From Cryptosporangium phraense (GTDB lineage Bacteria > Actinomycetota > Actinomycetes > Mycobacteriales > Cryptosporangiaceae), in the NCBI RefSeq assembly GCF_006912135.1, contig NZ_VIRS01000004.1, positions 124,001 through 188,000 on the forward strand: a stretch of 64,000 nt of DNA, given 5' to 3'. A model generated the notes under the pieces. That model was not told the DNA's origin. It did no database searches and saw only the letters and a list, made by a program, of their open reading frames with translations. This document shows positions 32,167 to 40,632 of this stretch, one piece after another (position 1 is the stretch's first letter; the number at the start of each line of letters is the position of its first letter). The position numbers and the translations under genes were made by a program.

Positions 32167-34032
32167 GTGATGCGGCGTTCTGGCTTACTCGGAGCCGCAT
32201 CCACCGACGTCGTTTTGCTAGCACTCGTACTGGGTTGGGTGCTGGTCTCGGCCTGGCTGATCTTCGCCGGCGCGGACGAGCCCGGCCGGACGACGGTGTT
32301 CTGGGCGGTCCAGTTCCCCGGCGACTCAGTGTTCTTCCTCAGCGCCCGGCGCCTCACCCGGCACTACCGCGGAGACCGGAAGGCGCACCGGTTCTGGCGG
32401 CTGATGGCCGTCGCGGCGGCCGCGTTCATGGTCGCCGACCTGCTCCGGGCGATCGAGGGCGTCGTCGGGCTGGAGTCCACCGCGCCCGGCCCGGTGCAGC
32501 TGACCTGCTTCTCGGTGGGCCAGGCGGTGTTCGTCGCCGCGCTGATCGCCTACCCGATGGTGAACGGCGACCGGAGACGGTTCCTGCTCGACGCGGTGAT
32601 CGTGTTCTTCGGTGTCGGGGCGATCATCTGGTTCCTGCTCACCGACCCGCGGGCCGCGTCCGCGAACAGCCTCGACGTGTTCAGCGCGCTGCTGATCGGG
32701 GCCGAGGTCACGCTGGTCGGCTTCCTCGCGGTGAAGCTCGTGCTCAGCGGGCACAGCCCGGTGTCGCTGCCGGCCGCGACGCTGATGATCTCGTCGGCGA
32801 TCGTGCAGATGCTCCAGACCTCGGTGCTCCCGATCTATGCTGCCCCGCTGAGCGACGGGGCGTCGCTGGCCATCCAGTTGCTGCCGACCGTGCTGATCGC
32901 GGCCGGGCCGCGCCTGGAGGTGCTGCGGGTCGGGATCGAACCGGCTCCGCGGCCACCCGAGCCCGGCCGCCCGTACAGCCTGCTGCCGTACGCGGTGGTG
33001 GCGGTCGTCCAGTTGCTGCTGATCGGGACGCTGCTCGTCGACCCGGTCGTCAACCTGCGGCTGTGGGGCATGGTCGTGGCGACGGCGCTGGTCAGCACGC
33101 TGGTCGTCGTCCGGCAGCTGCTGTCGATGAGCGACAACGAGCGGCTGATCGGCCAGCTCGGGCGGCAGAAGGAATGGTTCGGCTCGCTGGTCGCCCACTC
33201 GTCCGACATGACGCTGGTCGTCGACGACCGGGACGTCGTCACGTACGTGTCGCCGGCCGCCGAGCGGGTGCTCGGGATCCGTCCGGAGCGGCTGGTCGGC
33301 GTGAAGCTCAGCCAGTCGCTGCACGTCGAGGACTTCGACCGGCTGCAGGTGGGGTGGGCCGCGCTGCGAGCGGCGCCGGGCGCCGCCTGGACCGTGCAGG
33401 TCCGCCTACGTACGGCCGGCCGCGGCTGGCGCTGGCTGGAGACCATCAACACGAACCTGCTCGAGGTCCCGGCGATCCGCGGGATCGTCTGCAACTGCCG
33501 TGACGTCACCGACGCCCGTGAACTGCAGGAACAGCTCCGCTTCCAGGCCGAGCACGACGTTCTGACCCAGCTGGCGAACCGGCGGCTGTTCACCGAGCGG
33601 CTGGCCGGGGCGGGCTCGCCGGTCGGCCTGCTGGCGATCGATCTCGACGGGTTCAAGCCGATCAACGACACCCACGGCCACCACGTCGGGGACGCCGTGC
33701 TGGTGGCCGTCGCCGAGCGGATCCGGCGCTGCGTCCGGCCGACCGACACCCCGGCGCGGCTCGGCGGCGACGAGTTCGCGGTACTCATGCCGGGCGCGGC
33801 GGCGGCGAACGCGGAGCGGATCGCGACCCGGGTCCGGGCCGTGCTGGCCGAGCCGATCGTGATCGGTGCGCTGCGGCTCTCGGTCGGAGCGAGCATCGGC
33901 GTGGCCGTCGGCACCGGCGACGACCCCGACAGCCTGATGCGTCAGGCCGACGCGGCGATGTACCGGATGAAACGCCGGGCCCGGTTCTCGGATGCAACGT
34001 GGCCGGCCGAGCCGGCGACGGACGGGGTGTGA
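32167..34032 (+). CDS. membrane PAS-GGDEF diguanylate cyclase
   Basis: A 621-aa membrane protein with about eight or nine N-terminal transmembrane helices (residues about 10-315), a PAS domain (about 335-445; LVAHSSDMTLVVDDRDVVTY with a PAC tail ending IVCNCRDVTDARELQ) and a GGDEF domain (about 450-610) whose active site is intact: RLGGDEFAVLMPG, preceded by FKPINDTHGHHVGDAVL. It should make c-di-GMP in response to a membrane or PAS cue. An inhibitory RxxD is not obvious. The start is GTG 32167 or ATG 32170. Confidence 0.93.
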   Translation: MMRRSGLLGAASTDVVLLALVLGWVLVSAWLIFAGADEPGRTTVFWAVQFPGDSVFFLSARRLTRHYRGDRKAHRFWRLMAVAAAAFMVADLLRAIEGVVGLESTAPGPVQLTCFSVGQAVFVAALIAYPMVNGDRRRFLLDAVIVFFGVGAIIWFLLTDPRAASANSLDVFSALLIGAEVTLVGFLAVKLVLSGHSPVSLPAATLMISSAIVQMLQTSVLPIYAAPLSDGASLAIQLLPTVLIAAGPRLEVLRVGIEPAPRPPEPGRPYSLLPYAVVAVVQLLLIGTLLVDPVVNLRLWGMVVATALVSTLVVVRQLLSMSDNERLIGQLGRQKEWFGSLVAHSSDMTLVVDDRDVVTYVSPAAERVLGIRPERLVGVKLSQSLHVEDFDRLQVGWAALRAAPGAAWTVQVRLRTAGRGWRWLETINTNLLEVPAIRGIVCNCRDVTDARELQEQLRFQAEHDVLTQLANRRLFTERLAGAGSPVGLLAIDLDGFKPINDTHGHHVGDAVLVAVAERIRRCVRPTDTPARLGGDEFAVLMPGAAAANAERIATRVRAVLAEPIVIGALRLSVGASIGVAVGTGDDPDSLMRQADAAMYRMKRRARFSDATWPAEPATDGV

Positions 34033-34033
34033 C

Positions 34034-34747
34034 TGGCCCGCGACTCGGCGCTGCCCTGGCTGCTGGCCGTCGCCACCAACGTCAGCCAGCACCAGCAGCG
34101 GTCGGCCCGGCGTCGGGTGGCGCTGGCCGGTCGTCTGGTCGCCGACCCGCCGGAGGTCGACCACGCCGACGACGTCGCCGCCCGGCTCGACGACCAGCGG
34201 CAGATGGCCAAGGTCCTGCGGGTGGTCCGGCTGGCTGGCGCCGGTCGCCGCGGCCGTCGCGGTGCTCGTCGTGCTGGGCGTCGTCGTCACCGTGCTGCGC
34301 GGCCGGGGGGACGACCGTGTCGTGCCCGCCACCAGCACCCCGAGCGCGGTGCCGTCGTTCATCGGGCCGCCACCGACCGGACGGATCGAGTCGATCGTGC
34401 CGGAGTGCGCGAAAATGTACGGGAACGGCGTTCCGGTGGCAGCCTGCTCGACCTGCACTGGATCTCGGCCCCCTAGCTACGGCGGGCGGGTGGCCGCGAA
34501 CGTCGCCAAGATGACGCTGACCGTGGGCGACGACACCGTCGACGTGCACCTGCAGGACCACACGTTCGCGGTCCGGTACGACTACCAGGGCAAGCGGCCG
34601 GATCCGGTGCTGAAGGCCTTCGACGCGAACGGGAACGCCCTGCCGGGCCCGGGCTACGCCGGGTGCCTGACGCTGCCCAGCGGCGAGCGGCTCAGCGACG
34701 CCCCGCCGAGCGGCGGCACGTGCCCCCAGGCGGTCGCCTGGCCCTGA
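34034..34747 (+). pseudogene. fusion remnant: ECF sigma-factor piece joined to a membrane/extracytoplasmic protein
   Basis: Just after the GGDEF gene one frame reads LARDSALPWLLAVATNVSQH and DHADDVAARLDDQRQMAKVL, which looks like the region 2-4 linker of an ECF sigma factor without its core regions. At about 34229-34236 sense moves to another frame, giving a transmembrane helix (WLAPVAAAVAVLVVLGVVVTV), a Pro/Ser-rich stretch and a C-terminal extracytoplasmic part (IVPECAKMYGN, KMTLTVGDDTVDVHLQDH, DPVLKAFDANGNALPGPGYAG). The second part resembles proteins encoded after such sigma genes. Deletion has probably joined two neighbours. No good start codon is seen. Confidence 0.55.
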
Positions 34748-34748
34748 G

Positions 34749-34754
34749 TAGCGT
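34749..34754 (+). promoter_or_regulatory. candidate leaderless -10 box of an SDR gene
   Basis: TAGCGT is separated by seven bases (GAGGGCC) from ATG 34762. A GAGGG lies between, so a short-leader alternative cannot be excluded. Confidence 0.35.
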
Positions 34755-34761
34755 GAGGGCC

Positions 34762-35454
34762 ATGGATCTCGACGGGGCGGTAGTGCTGGTCACGGGGGCG
34801 TCGGCCGGTATCGGGGCGGCGACGGCCCGGCTGGCGGCGAAGGCGGGTGCCCGGGTGGTGCTCGCCGCTCGTCGCGTCGATCGGATCGAGGCGCTGGCCG
34901 ACGAGCTGCCGGACGCGATCGCGATCCCGACCGACCTGGCCGACTCCGGCCAGATCCCGACCGCGGTGCAGGTCGCGCTCGACACCTACGGCCGGATCGA
35001 CGTGCTGGTCAACAACGCCGGGCAGGGCCTGCACGTGCCGCTGGAGGAGGTCGAGGCGGACGACTTCCGGGCCGTGCTGGAGCTGAACGTCGTGGCCCCG
35101 CTGATCGCGATGCAGGCGGTGCTCCCGGCCATGCGCCGCCAGGGCGCCGGCGCGATCGTCAACGTCAGTTCGGGGACGTCACGCCGGGTCTTTCCCGGGC
35201 TCGGCGCGTACGCGGCGACGAAGTCCGCGTTGAACATGCTTTCGGCGGTGGCGCGGGCCGAGTGGGCCGCCGACGGCGTCGTCGTCTCGACGGTCTACCC
35301 GGTGATCACCGCCACCGAGTTCCACGACGTGCTGCGGGCCGGGTCGCTGACCGCGCGGCCGGGCATGCCCCCGGCGCAGTCGCCCGAGCAGGTCGCCGAG
35401 GTGATCCTCGAGCTGATCCGGTCGGGCGAGGAGGAGGCTGTTCTCTCGTACTGA
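34762..35454 (+). CDS. short-chain dehydrogenase/reductase
   Basis: SDR (230 aa). VTGASAGIGAATARLAAKAG binds the dinucleotide, followed by VLAARRVDRI (NADP-type Arg-Arg), VNNAGQG, catalytic Ser in VNVSSGTSR and Tyr/Lys in YAATKSALN. The C-terminus is short, ending EAVLSY. ATG 34762 directly precedes the fold, so no other start is needed. Single gene; substrate unknown. Confidence 0.92.
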   Translation: MDLDGAVVLVTGASAGIGAATARLAAKAGARVVLAARRVDRIEALADELPDAIAIPTDLADSGQIPTAVQVALDTYGRIDVLVNNAGQGLHVPLEEVEADDFRAVLELNVVAPLIAMQAVLPAMRRQGAGAIVNVSSGTSRRVFPGLGAYAATKSALNMLSAVARAEWAADGVVVSTVYPVITATEFHDVLRAGSLTARPGMPPAQSPEQVAEVILELIRSGEEEAVLSY

Positions 35455-35569
35455 ACCGCTTCTGTTCGGACCGTGACGGTACGACCGTCCGGCGCGGCAC
35501 GGGGTGATCACGCCCGCGCCTCGACCATGGCGTTACCGATTCCAGGTCCGAGAGGAGCGAGGTAACACC

Positions 35570-36349
35570 ATGAGCTACGACCACTACCAGGACCCGAGCC
35601 AAGGGGGCTGGTCCGGGCCGCCGTACGCGGTGAGCCCCGCCGGGCCGGTGGAGAACCCGTACCCGCCGGCTCCGAACCGGCCCAACACCGTGCTGATCGT
35701 CGTCGTCACCGTGCTCACGACACTGGTCGTGAGCGCGCTCGTCGTCTGTGGGCTGGGGACGTTCGGCGTCGTGCTGATCGGGGCGTCGGCCGACTCGTCG
35801 ACCTCGGCGTCCCCGTCGTCGTCATCCTCGTCGGCATCGCCGAAGCCGAGCGCGACCGCGTCGCCCGGCGGGGAGCTCGTGCGGCCGGCCGGAGCGCCGT
35901 TCAGCTACCGGATGCCGGTCGGCTTCCACTCCCAGCCGGCGCCGACCTCCAGCGGCGGTCCGACCCCCACCGACGGGGCGAGCCCGCAGGCCGAGCCGCT
36001 GACCGAGTACTACGAGACGTGGTCGGCCCCGACCGGCGGATCGGTGTGGGACTACCTCTACGTGGCCTCGTTCCCGCTCACCGAGAACGCGAGCGACGGA
36101 GCCTTGACGACCCGGCTCGACACGTGGGTCACCCAGATCGGCCAGGACCCCAGCACCCGCGCGGCCGTGAAGGTGGGCAAGTACTCCGCGTACAAGTACT
36201 CGTTCGCCGACGCGGCCAAGGGCGCCTGGGACTACTTCGTCTACGACGGGCGGACCGTCGTCGACGTGACCTGCTCGTGGTCGTCCGACCAGGTCGACAT
36301 CCAGCGCGGCTGCCAGGAGCTGCTGAAGACGCTGACGGTCACCGGCTAG
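35570..36349 (+). CDS. membrane-anchored secreted protein of unknown function
   Basis: A 259-aa protein starting at ATG 35570 after an AGCGAGG ribosome site. The cytoplasmic N-terminus is Pro/Tyr/Gly-rich (DHYQDPSQGGWSGPPYAVSP), followed by one transmembrane helix (about residues 42-67, VLIVVVTVLTTLVVSALVVC), a Ser/Pro-rich stalk and a folded C-terminal domain (about 105-259; PFSYRMPVGFHSQP, SVWDYLYVASFPL, YSFADAAKGAWDYFVYDGRT, with a CSW...C pair). The shape matches actinobacterial proteins that display a small lipid- or sugar-binding domain outside the membrane, but no named family is recognised. Confidence 0.8.
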   Translation: MSYDHYQDPSQGGWSGPPYAVSPAGPVENPYPPAPNRPNTVLIVVVTVLTTLVVSALVVCGLGTFGVVLIGASADSSTSASPSSSSSSASPKPSATASPGGELVRPAGAPFSYRMPVGFHSQPAPTSSGGPTPTDGASPQAEPLTEYYETWSAPTGGSVWDYLYVASFPLTENASDGALTTRLDTWVTQIGQDPSTRAAVKVGKYSAYKYSFADAAKGAWDYFVYDGRTVVDVTCSWSSDQVDIQRGCQELLKTLTVTG

Positions 36350-36352
36350 AGA

Positions 36353-36358
36353 TACGGT
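36353..36358 (+). promoter_or_regulatory. candidate leaderless -10 box of an SDR gene
   Basis: TACGGT lies six bases before ATG 36365 and overlaps no ribosome site. It follows the stop of the previous gene by only a few bases, so the SDR can be expressed independently. Confidence 0.4.
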
Positions 36359-36364
36359 CGAGCC

Positions 36365-37189
36365 ATGACGTCAAAGGTCTGGTTCATCACCGGTTCGTCC
36401 CGCGGGTTCGGGCGCGAGTGGGCGATCGCCGCGCTCGACCGCGGTGACCGCGTCGCGGCCACCGCCCGGAACACGTCCTCGCTCGACGACCTGGTCGCAC
36501 AGTACGGCGAGAACATCCTGCCGCTCGAGCTCGACGTCACCGACCGGGCGGCGGCGTTCGCGACCGTCAAGACCGCGCACGACCACTTCGGGCGCCTGGA
36601 CGTCGTCGTGAACAACGCCGGCTACGGGCAGTTCGGGATGATCGAGGAGATCTCCGAGGAGGAGGCGCGGGCGCAGTTCGAGACGAACGTGTTCGGGGCG
36701 CTCTGGGTGACGCAGGGCGCCCTGCCGTTCCTGCGGGAGCAGGGCAGCGGGCACATCATCCAGGTCTCGTCGATCGGCGGGATCTCGGCTTTCATGAACA
36801 TCGGCATCTACAACGGCTCGAAGTGGGCGCTCGAGGGGTTCAGCCAGTCGCTGGCGCTGGAGGTGGCTCCGCTCGGCATCCACGTGACGCTGGTCGAGCC
36901 GGCCGCGTACTCCACCGACTGGGGCGGCTCGTCGGCCCAGCACGCCACGCCGATGCCGGCCTACGAGAAGGTGCGCGAGATCTCGGCCGAGAACCGGAAG
37001 AAGCGCGTGTCGTCCCCCGGGCATCCGGAGGCCAGCCGGGCGGCGATCCTCAAGGTCGTCGACGCCGAGAAGCCTCCGCTGCGCATCTTCTTCGGCGACG
37101 GCCCGCTGGCGATCGCGACCGCCGACTACGAGTCACGCCTGGCCGAGTGGCGCGAATGGGAGCCGGTGAGCATCGAGGCCCACGGCTGA
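36365..37189 (+). CDS. short-chain dehydrogenase/reductase
   Basis: SDR (274 aa) of the subgroup starting MTSKVWFITGSSRGFGREWA, common in bacteria and often annotated as an NADP-dependent oxidoreductase. VNNAGYGQFGMIEEISEEEA, catalytic Ser in QVSSIGG and Tyr/Lys in YNGSKWALEGFSQ are present. The C-terminal LRIFFGDGPLAIATADYESRL is typical of this subgroup. It ends at a hairpin before the convergent exporter genes. Confidence 0.93.
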   Translation: MTSKVWFITGSSRGFGREWAIAALDRGDRVAATARNTSSLDDLVAQYGENILPLELDVTDRAAAFATVKTAHDHFGRLDVVVNNAGYGQFGMIEEISEEEARAQFETNVFGALWVTQGALPFLREQGSGHIIQVSSIGGISAFMNIGIYNGSKWALEGFSQSLALEVAPLGIHVTLVEPAAYSTDWGGSSAQHATPMPAYEKVREISAENRKKRVSSPGHPEASRAAILKVVDAEKPPLRIFFGDGPLAIATADYESRLAEWREWEPVSIEAHG

Positions 37190-37194
37190 GTTGT

Positions 37195-37218
37195 CGGGGG
37201 CGCAGGAGTGCGCCCCCG
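37195..37218. terminator. bidirectional hairpin terminator
   Basis: CGGGGGCGCA (37195-37204) pairs perfectly with TGCGCCCCCG (37209-37218) around a GGAG tetraloop, between the convergent SDR and ABC permease genes. Confidence 0.72.
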
Positions 37219-37226
37219 GCACCACC

Positions 37227-37955
37227 TCAGTCCCGGGCCATCGCCCGCACCCCGATGAGCAGCCCGCCCGCGGCGACCAGCACCGCGGCCAGCGCGCCCC
37301 GCGCGACCGTCTCCGAGAACACTTCCCCGTCGAACAGCACCCGCTCCGCGTCGACGACGTACGTCAGCGGGTTGAAGTGCGAGAGCAGCCGAAGCCACCC
37401 CGGGCCACCCTCGAGCGGCAGCAGGATGCCGGCGATCAGCAGCAGCGGGAACAGCAGCGTCTGCTGGACCGTCCAGAAGATCCACTCCTGCCCCCGGCTG
37501 GCCAGCGCCAACGCGTACGACAGGGCCCCGATCCCGACGCAGAACCCGGTCAGGATCACCAGCCCGACGACCACGCCGGCGACGTGCAGCTCGAAACCGA
37601 ACGGCACGGTCACCAGGATCAGCACCACGGTCTGGGCCAGCATCGGCACGATCTCCTTGAGCGCCCGTCCGATCAGCAGCGACGGACGGCTCAGCGGCGA
37701 GACCAGCATCCGTTCGTGCGAGCCGCTCTGCATCTCCAGCTGCAGATTCGAGCCGGTGACCGACGTCCCGAACAGACACGACATGACGACGACGCCGGGC
37801 ACGAACCACTGCAGGCTCCCGACGTCGTCGGGCAGGAGCGGCGCGAACAGGGCCAGGAAGAACACCGGCTGGACCATCGTGAAGACCAGCGAGAACGGGC
37901 TACGCAGCACCGGCCGCAGCTCCCGGCTGAAGACGATCGTCGTGTCGCGGATCAT
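37227..37955 (-). CDS. ABC-2 type exporter permease (DrrB-like)
   Basis: A 242-aa membrane protein with six hydrophobic helices. It has the ABC-2 pattern: [20 protein letters not shown] at the N-terminus, FLALFAPLL, VPGVVVMSCLFGTS, RMLVSPLSRPSLLIGRALKE (the cytoplasmic coupling loop), and FNPLTYVVDAERVLFDGE near the end. It is coupled to the ATPase by a 4-bp overlap. DrrAB-like exporters remove drugs or move lipids; substrate not known. Confidence 0.92.
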   Translation of the reverse strand: MIRDTTIVFSRELRPVLRSPFSLVFTMVQPVFFLALFAPLLPDDVGSLQWFVPGVVVMSCLFGTSVTGSNLQLEMQSGSHERMLVSPLSRPSLLIGRALKEIVPMLAQTVVLILVTVPFGFELHVAGVVVGLVILTGFCVGIGALSYALALASRGQEWIFWTVQQTLLFPLLLIAGILLPLEGGPGWLRLLSHFNPLTYVVDAERVLFDGEVFSETVARGALAAVLVAAGGLLIGVRAMARD

Positions 37956-38905
37956 GCCGCGGCCCCTTCCCGGAGGCTACGGCCGGTGAGTTCGAGGAAG
38001 ACGTCGTCGAGTGTCGGGCGCTGGACCTCGACCGCGGTCACCGGAACGTCGGCTTCGTCGAGGCTGCGCAGCAGCTTGGGCACCAGCCGGGTGCCCTCGG
38101 GGACCCGGATCGTGACGGTCCGGTCGTCGGTGGAGATCCGGCCGTCGAGGACCGAGGCCCGGGCGGCCGCCCGGGCCGCCTCCTCGGCGGTGCCCAGCGT
38201 CAGCGTGATCCGATCCCCCACCTGCGACGACTTGAGCCGGGCCGGGGTGTCGTCGGCGATCAGCTCGCCGTGGTCGATGACCACGATCCGCTCGGCCAGC
38301 GCGTCGGCCTCGTCCAGGTAGTGGGTGGTGAGGACGATCGTCGTCCCGTACTCCTCGCGCAGCCGCCGGATGTGCTCCTGCAGGTTCACCCGGTTCTGCG
38401 GGTCGAGCCCGGTCGACGGTTCGTCGAGGAACAGCAGCGGCGGGGTGTGGATCAGCCCCATCGCGATGTCCAGCCGTCGCCGCTGGCCGCCGGAGAGCGA
38501 GGAGACCAGCCGGTCGGCGACCGCCTCGAGCCCGAGCGACTCGATCAGCTCGGCCGCCCTCGCGCGGGCTGCGGGCCGGTCGAGCCCGTAGGCGCGGCCC
38601 TGGCTGATCAGCTCGTCGCGGCCGCGCTGGCTGTGGCCGGCGCCGTTGCCCTGGCCGATGTAGCCGATGCGCTTGCGCACCTCGCGCGGTTCGCGGGCCA
38701 CGTCGAACCCCGCTACCTCCGCGGTGCCCGAGGTCGGCGCCAGCAGCGTGGTGAGCATCCGGAGCGTCGTCGACTTGCCGGCGCCGTTCGGGCCCAGCAG
38801 CGCGACGAGTTCGCCGGCCCGCACCTCGAGGTCGAGCTTCTTCACTGCTTCCACGGTCTTCTTCTTCACCGTGAAATTCCTGGTCAGTGCCGTCGTCTTG
38901 ATCAT
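37952..38905 (-). CDS. DrrA-like ABC exporter ATP-binding protein
   Basis: ATPase (317 aa from ATG 38905). Walker [13 protein letters not shown], signature [17 protein letters not shown], Walker [14 protein letters not shown], switch His in [16 protein letters not shown], and a C-terminal DrrA extension (about residues 225-317; [20 protein letters not shown]). An unusual [19 protein letters not shown]-loop region is seen. ATG 38935 would add ten residues, but [11 protein letters not shown] is the usual start. It forms an operon with the DrrB-like gene and is divergent from a WYL regulator. Confidence 0.92.
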   Translation of the reverse strand: MIKTTALTRNFTVKKKTVEAVKKLDLEVRAGELVALLGPNGAGKSTTLRMLTTLLAPTSGTAEVAGFDVAREPREVRKRIGYIGQGNGAGHSQRGRDELISQGRAYGLDRPAARARAAELIESLGLEAVADRLVSSLSGGQRRRLDIAMGLIHTPPLLFLDEPSTGLDPQNRVNLQEHIRRLREEYGTTIVLTTHYLDEADALAERIVVIDHGELIADDTPARLKSSQVGDRITLTLGTAEEAARAAARASVLDGRISTDDRTVTIRVPEGTRLVPKLLRSLDEADVPVTAVEVQRPTLDDVFLELTGRSLREGAAA

Positions 38906-38967
38906 GGGACCTACGCTAGGAGCCATTCCGGCCACTTTCTGACCGCAATGTTCGGGAGTCTGGAGCC

Positions 38968-39996
38968 ATGGCCAACACCAGCGAGCGGACCCTCCGGTTG
39001 CTCTCCCTGCTTCAGAACCACCGGTACTGGCCGGGTGGCGAACTGGCCGACCGCCTCGGGATCAGCGAGCGCACGCTGCGCCGGGACATCGACCGGCTGC
39101 GCGAGCTCGGCTACCCGGTCGACGCCAGCCGGGGCGTCGCCGGTGGCTACCAACTGCGGTCGGGTGCGGCGATGCCGCCGCTGCTGCTCGACGACGAGGA
39201 GGCGGTCGCGATCGCGGTCGGCCTCCGTACGGCGGCCGGTGGCGCGGTGGAGGGCATCGAGGAGACGTCGGTCCGCGCGCTCACCAAGGTGATCCAGGTG
39301 ATGCCGCCCCGGCTCCGCCGGCGCGTCGAGGCCCTGCGGACGTACACGGTCCCGGGTGTCTTCTCCACCGGCCCCACGGTGGACGCCACGGCGCTGGCCG
39401 TCATCGCCAGCGCGTGCCGGGACGACGAGCGGCTGCGCTTCGACTACACGGCCCGGGGCGCCGATCGCACGACCCGGCTGGTCGAGCCGCACCGTCTGGT
39501 CTCGCTCGGACGCCGCTGGTACCTCGTCGCCTGGGACACCGAGCGCGGGGACTGGCGGACGTTCCGGATCGACCGGCTGAGCGACCCGCGCCCGACCGGA
39601 GCGCGCTTCCGGCCGCGGGACCTGCCGGCCGCGGACGCGGTCGCGTTCGTCCGGCGAGGGTTCGCCGACCGGCCGCACCGGTACCTGATCGACGTGCTGG
39701 TGCACGCGCCGGAGCCGGCCGTGCGGGCCGCGTTCGGGCGTGAGGCCGACGTGCGTGAGGTGGCGCCGGAGCGGTGCCGGGTGCTCGTCCGCAGCGACTA
39801 CCTGGAGTGGCCGGTGGCCGCGCTGGGGTGGCTCGGCGCCGATTTCGAGGTGGCCGGGCCACCCGAGTTCGCCGCCGCGCTGGCCCGGATCGGTGAGCGT
39901 TTCACCCGCGCCGCCGCGGGCGCTGCCGCCGTGGGCGCAGACGCGGGCGCGGGCGCCGGACGCGGATCAGGCCAGGCCGGCGTCGTGGGCCAGTAG
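38968..39996 (+). CDS. HTH/WYL-domain transcriptional regulator
   Basis: A 342-aa regulator with an N-terminal DeoR-like helix-turn-helix (about residues 5-60; GELADRLGISERTLRRDIDR, LRELGYPVDASRGVAGGYQL) and a WYL domain (about 140-240), in which the WYL motif itself appears as RRWYLVAWD. A WCX-like C-terminal part follows. The last 30 residues are Ala/Gly-rich and overlap the convergent response-regulator gene by 30 bp. It begins 62 bp from the divergent drrAB-like operon, its likely target. Confidence 0.92.
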   Translation: MANTSERTLRLLSLLQNHRYWPGGELADRLGISERTLRRDIDRLRELGYPVDASRGVAGGYQLRSGAAMPPLLLDDEEAVAIAVGLRTAAGGAVEGIEETSVRALTKVIQVMPPRLRRRVEALRTYTVPGVFSTGPTVDATALAVIASACRDDERLRFDYTARGADRTTRLVEPHRLVSLGRRWYLVAWDTERGDWRTFRIDRLSDPRPTGARFRPRDLPAADAVAFVRRGFADRPHRYLIDVLVHAPEPAVRAAFGREADVREVAPERCRVLVRSDYLEWPVAALGWLGADFEVAGPPEFAAALARIGERFTRAAAGAAAVGADAGAGAGRGSGQAGVVGQ

Positions 39997-40632
39997 CGCG
40001 ACCTGGGTGCGGTTGTCGAGGCCCAGCTTCACCAGCACCCGGGTCAGGTGCGACTTGACCGTCGCGACGCTCACGAACAGCTCGGACGCGATCTGCGCGT
40101 TGGTCTTCCCGGTCGCGACCGCCAGCACGATGTCGTACTCGCGCGGGCTCAGCGTCGCCAGCGCCGTCCGGGCCTTCTCGTAGGCGCCGGCCTCGACCGC
40201 GACCCGGTCGATCAGCTTGCGGGTGACCTGCGGCGAGAGGATCGGGTCGCCCGAGCTCACCCGGAGCACCGCCTCGACGAGCTGGTCGGGCGGGGTGTCC
40301 TTGAGCAGGAACCCGCTGGCCCCCGCGCGCAACGCCCGCAGCACGTTCTCGTCGCTGTCGAACGTCGTCAGCACGATGACGTCGGGAGGCTGCGGACGCG
40401 CGCGCAGACGGCGGGTCGCGGTCACGCCGTCGATGCGGGGCATCCGGATGTCCATCAGCACGATGTCGGGCGAGTGCGCGCTGACCGCCTCCGGCACGTC
40501 GACGCCGTCCGCGACCGCCCCGACCACCGCGATCGTCCGGTCGTTCTTGGCGACGCCGTCGAGCATCATCGTCAGACCGGCCCGCACCATCGCGTCGTCG
40601 TCGACGATGAGCACGCGGATCACGTCGGCCAC
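39967..40632 (-). CDS. NarL/FixJ-family response regulator
   Basis: A 221-aa response regulator. The receiver (about residues 4-125) has the acidic DDD near residue 11, the phospho-acceptor D61 in VLMDIRMP, Thr in VIVLTTFD and Lys in FLLKDTPP. The LuxR-type helix-turn-helix (about 150-215) has LSPREYDIVLAVATGKTNAQ, IASELFVSVATVKSHLTRVL. It overlaps the kinase gene by 13 bp, forming a coupled two-component system. The stimulus is not known. Confidence 0.94.
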   Translation of the reverse strand: MADVIRVLIVDDDAMVRAGLTMMLDGVAKNDRTIAVVGAVADGVDVPEAVSAHSPDIVLMDIRMPRIDGVTATRRLRARPQPPDVIVLTTFDSDENVLRALRAGASGFLLKDTPPDQLVEAVLRVSSGDPILSPQVTRKLIDRVAVEAGAYEKARTALATLSPREYDIVLAVATGKTNAQIASELFVSVATVKSHLTRVLVKLGLDNRTQVALLAHDAGLA

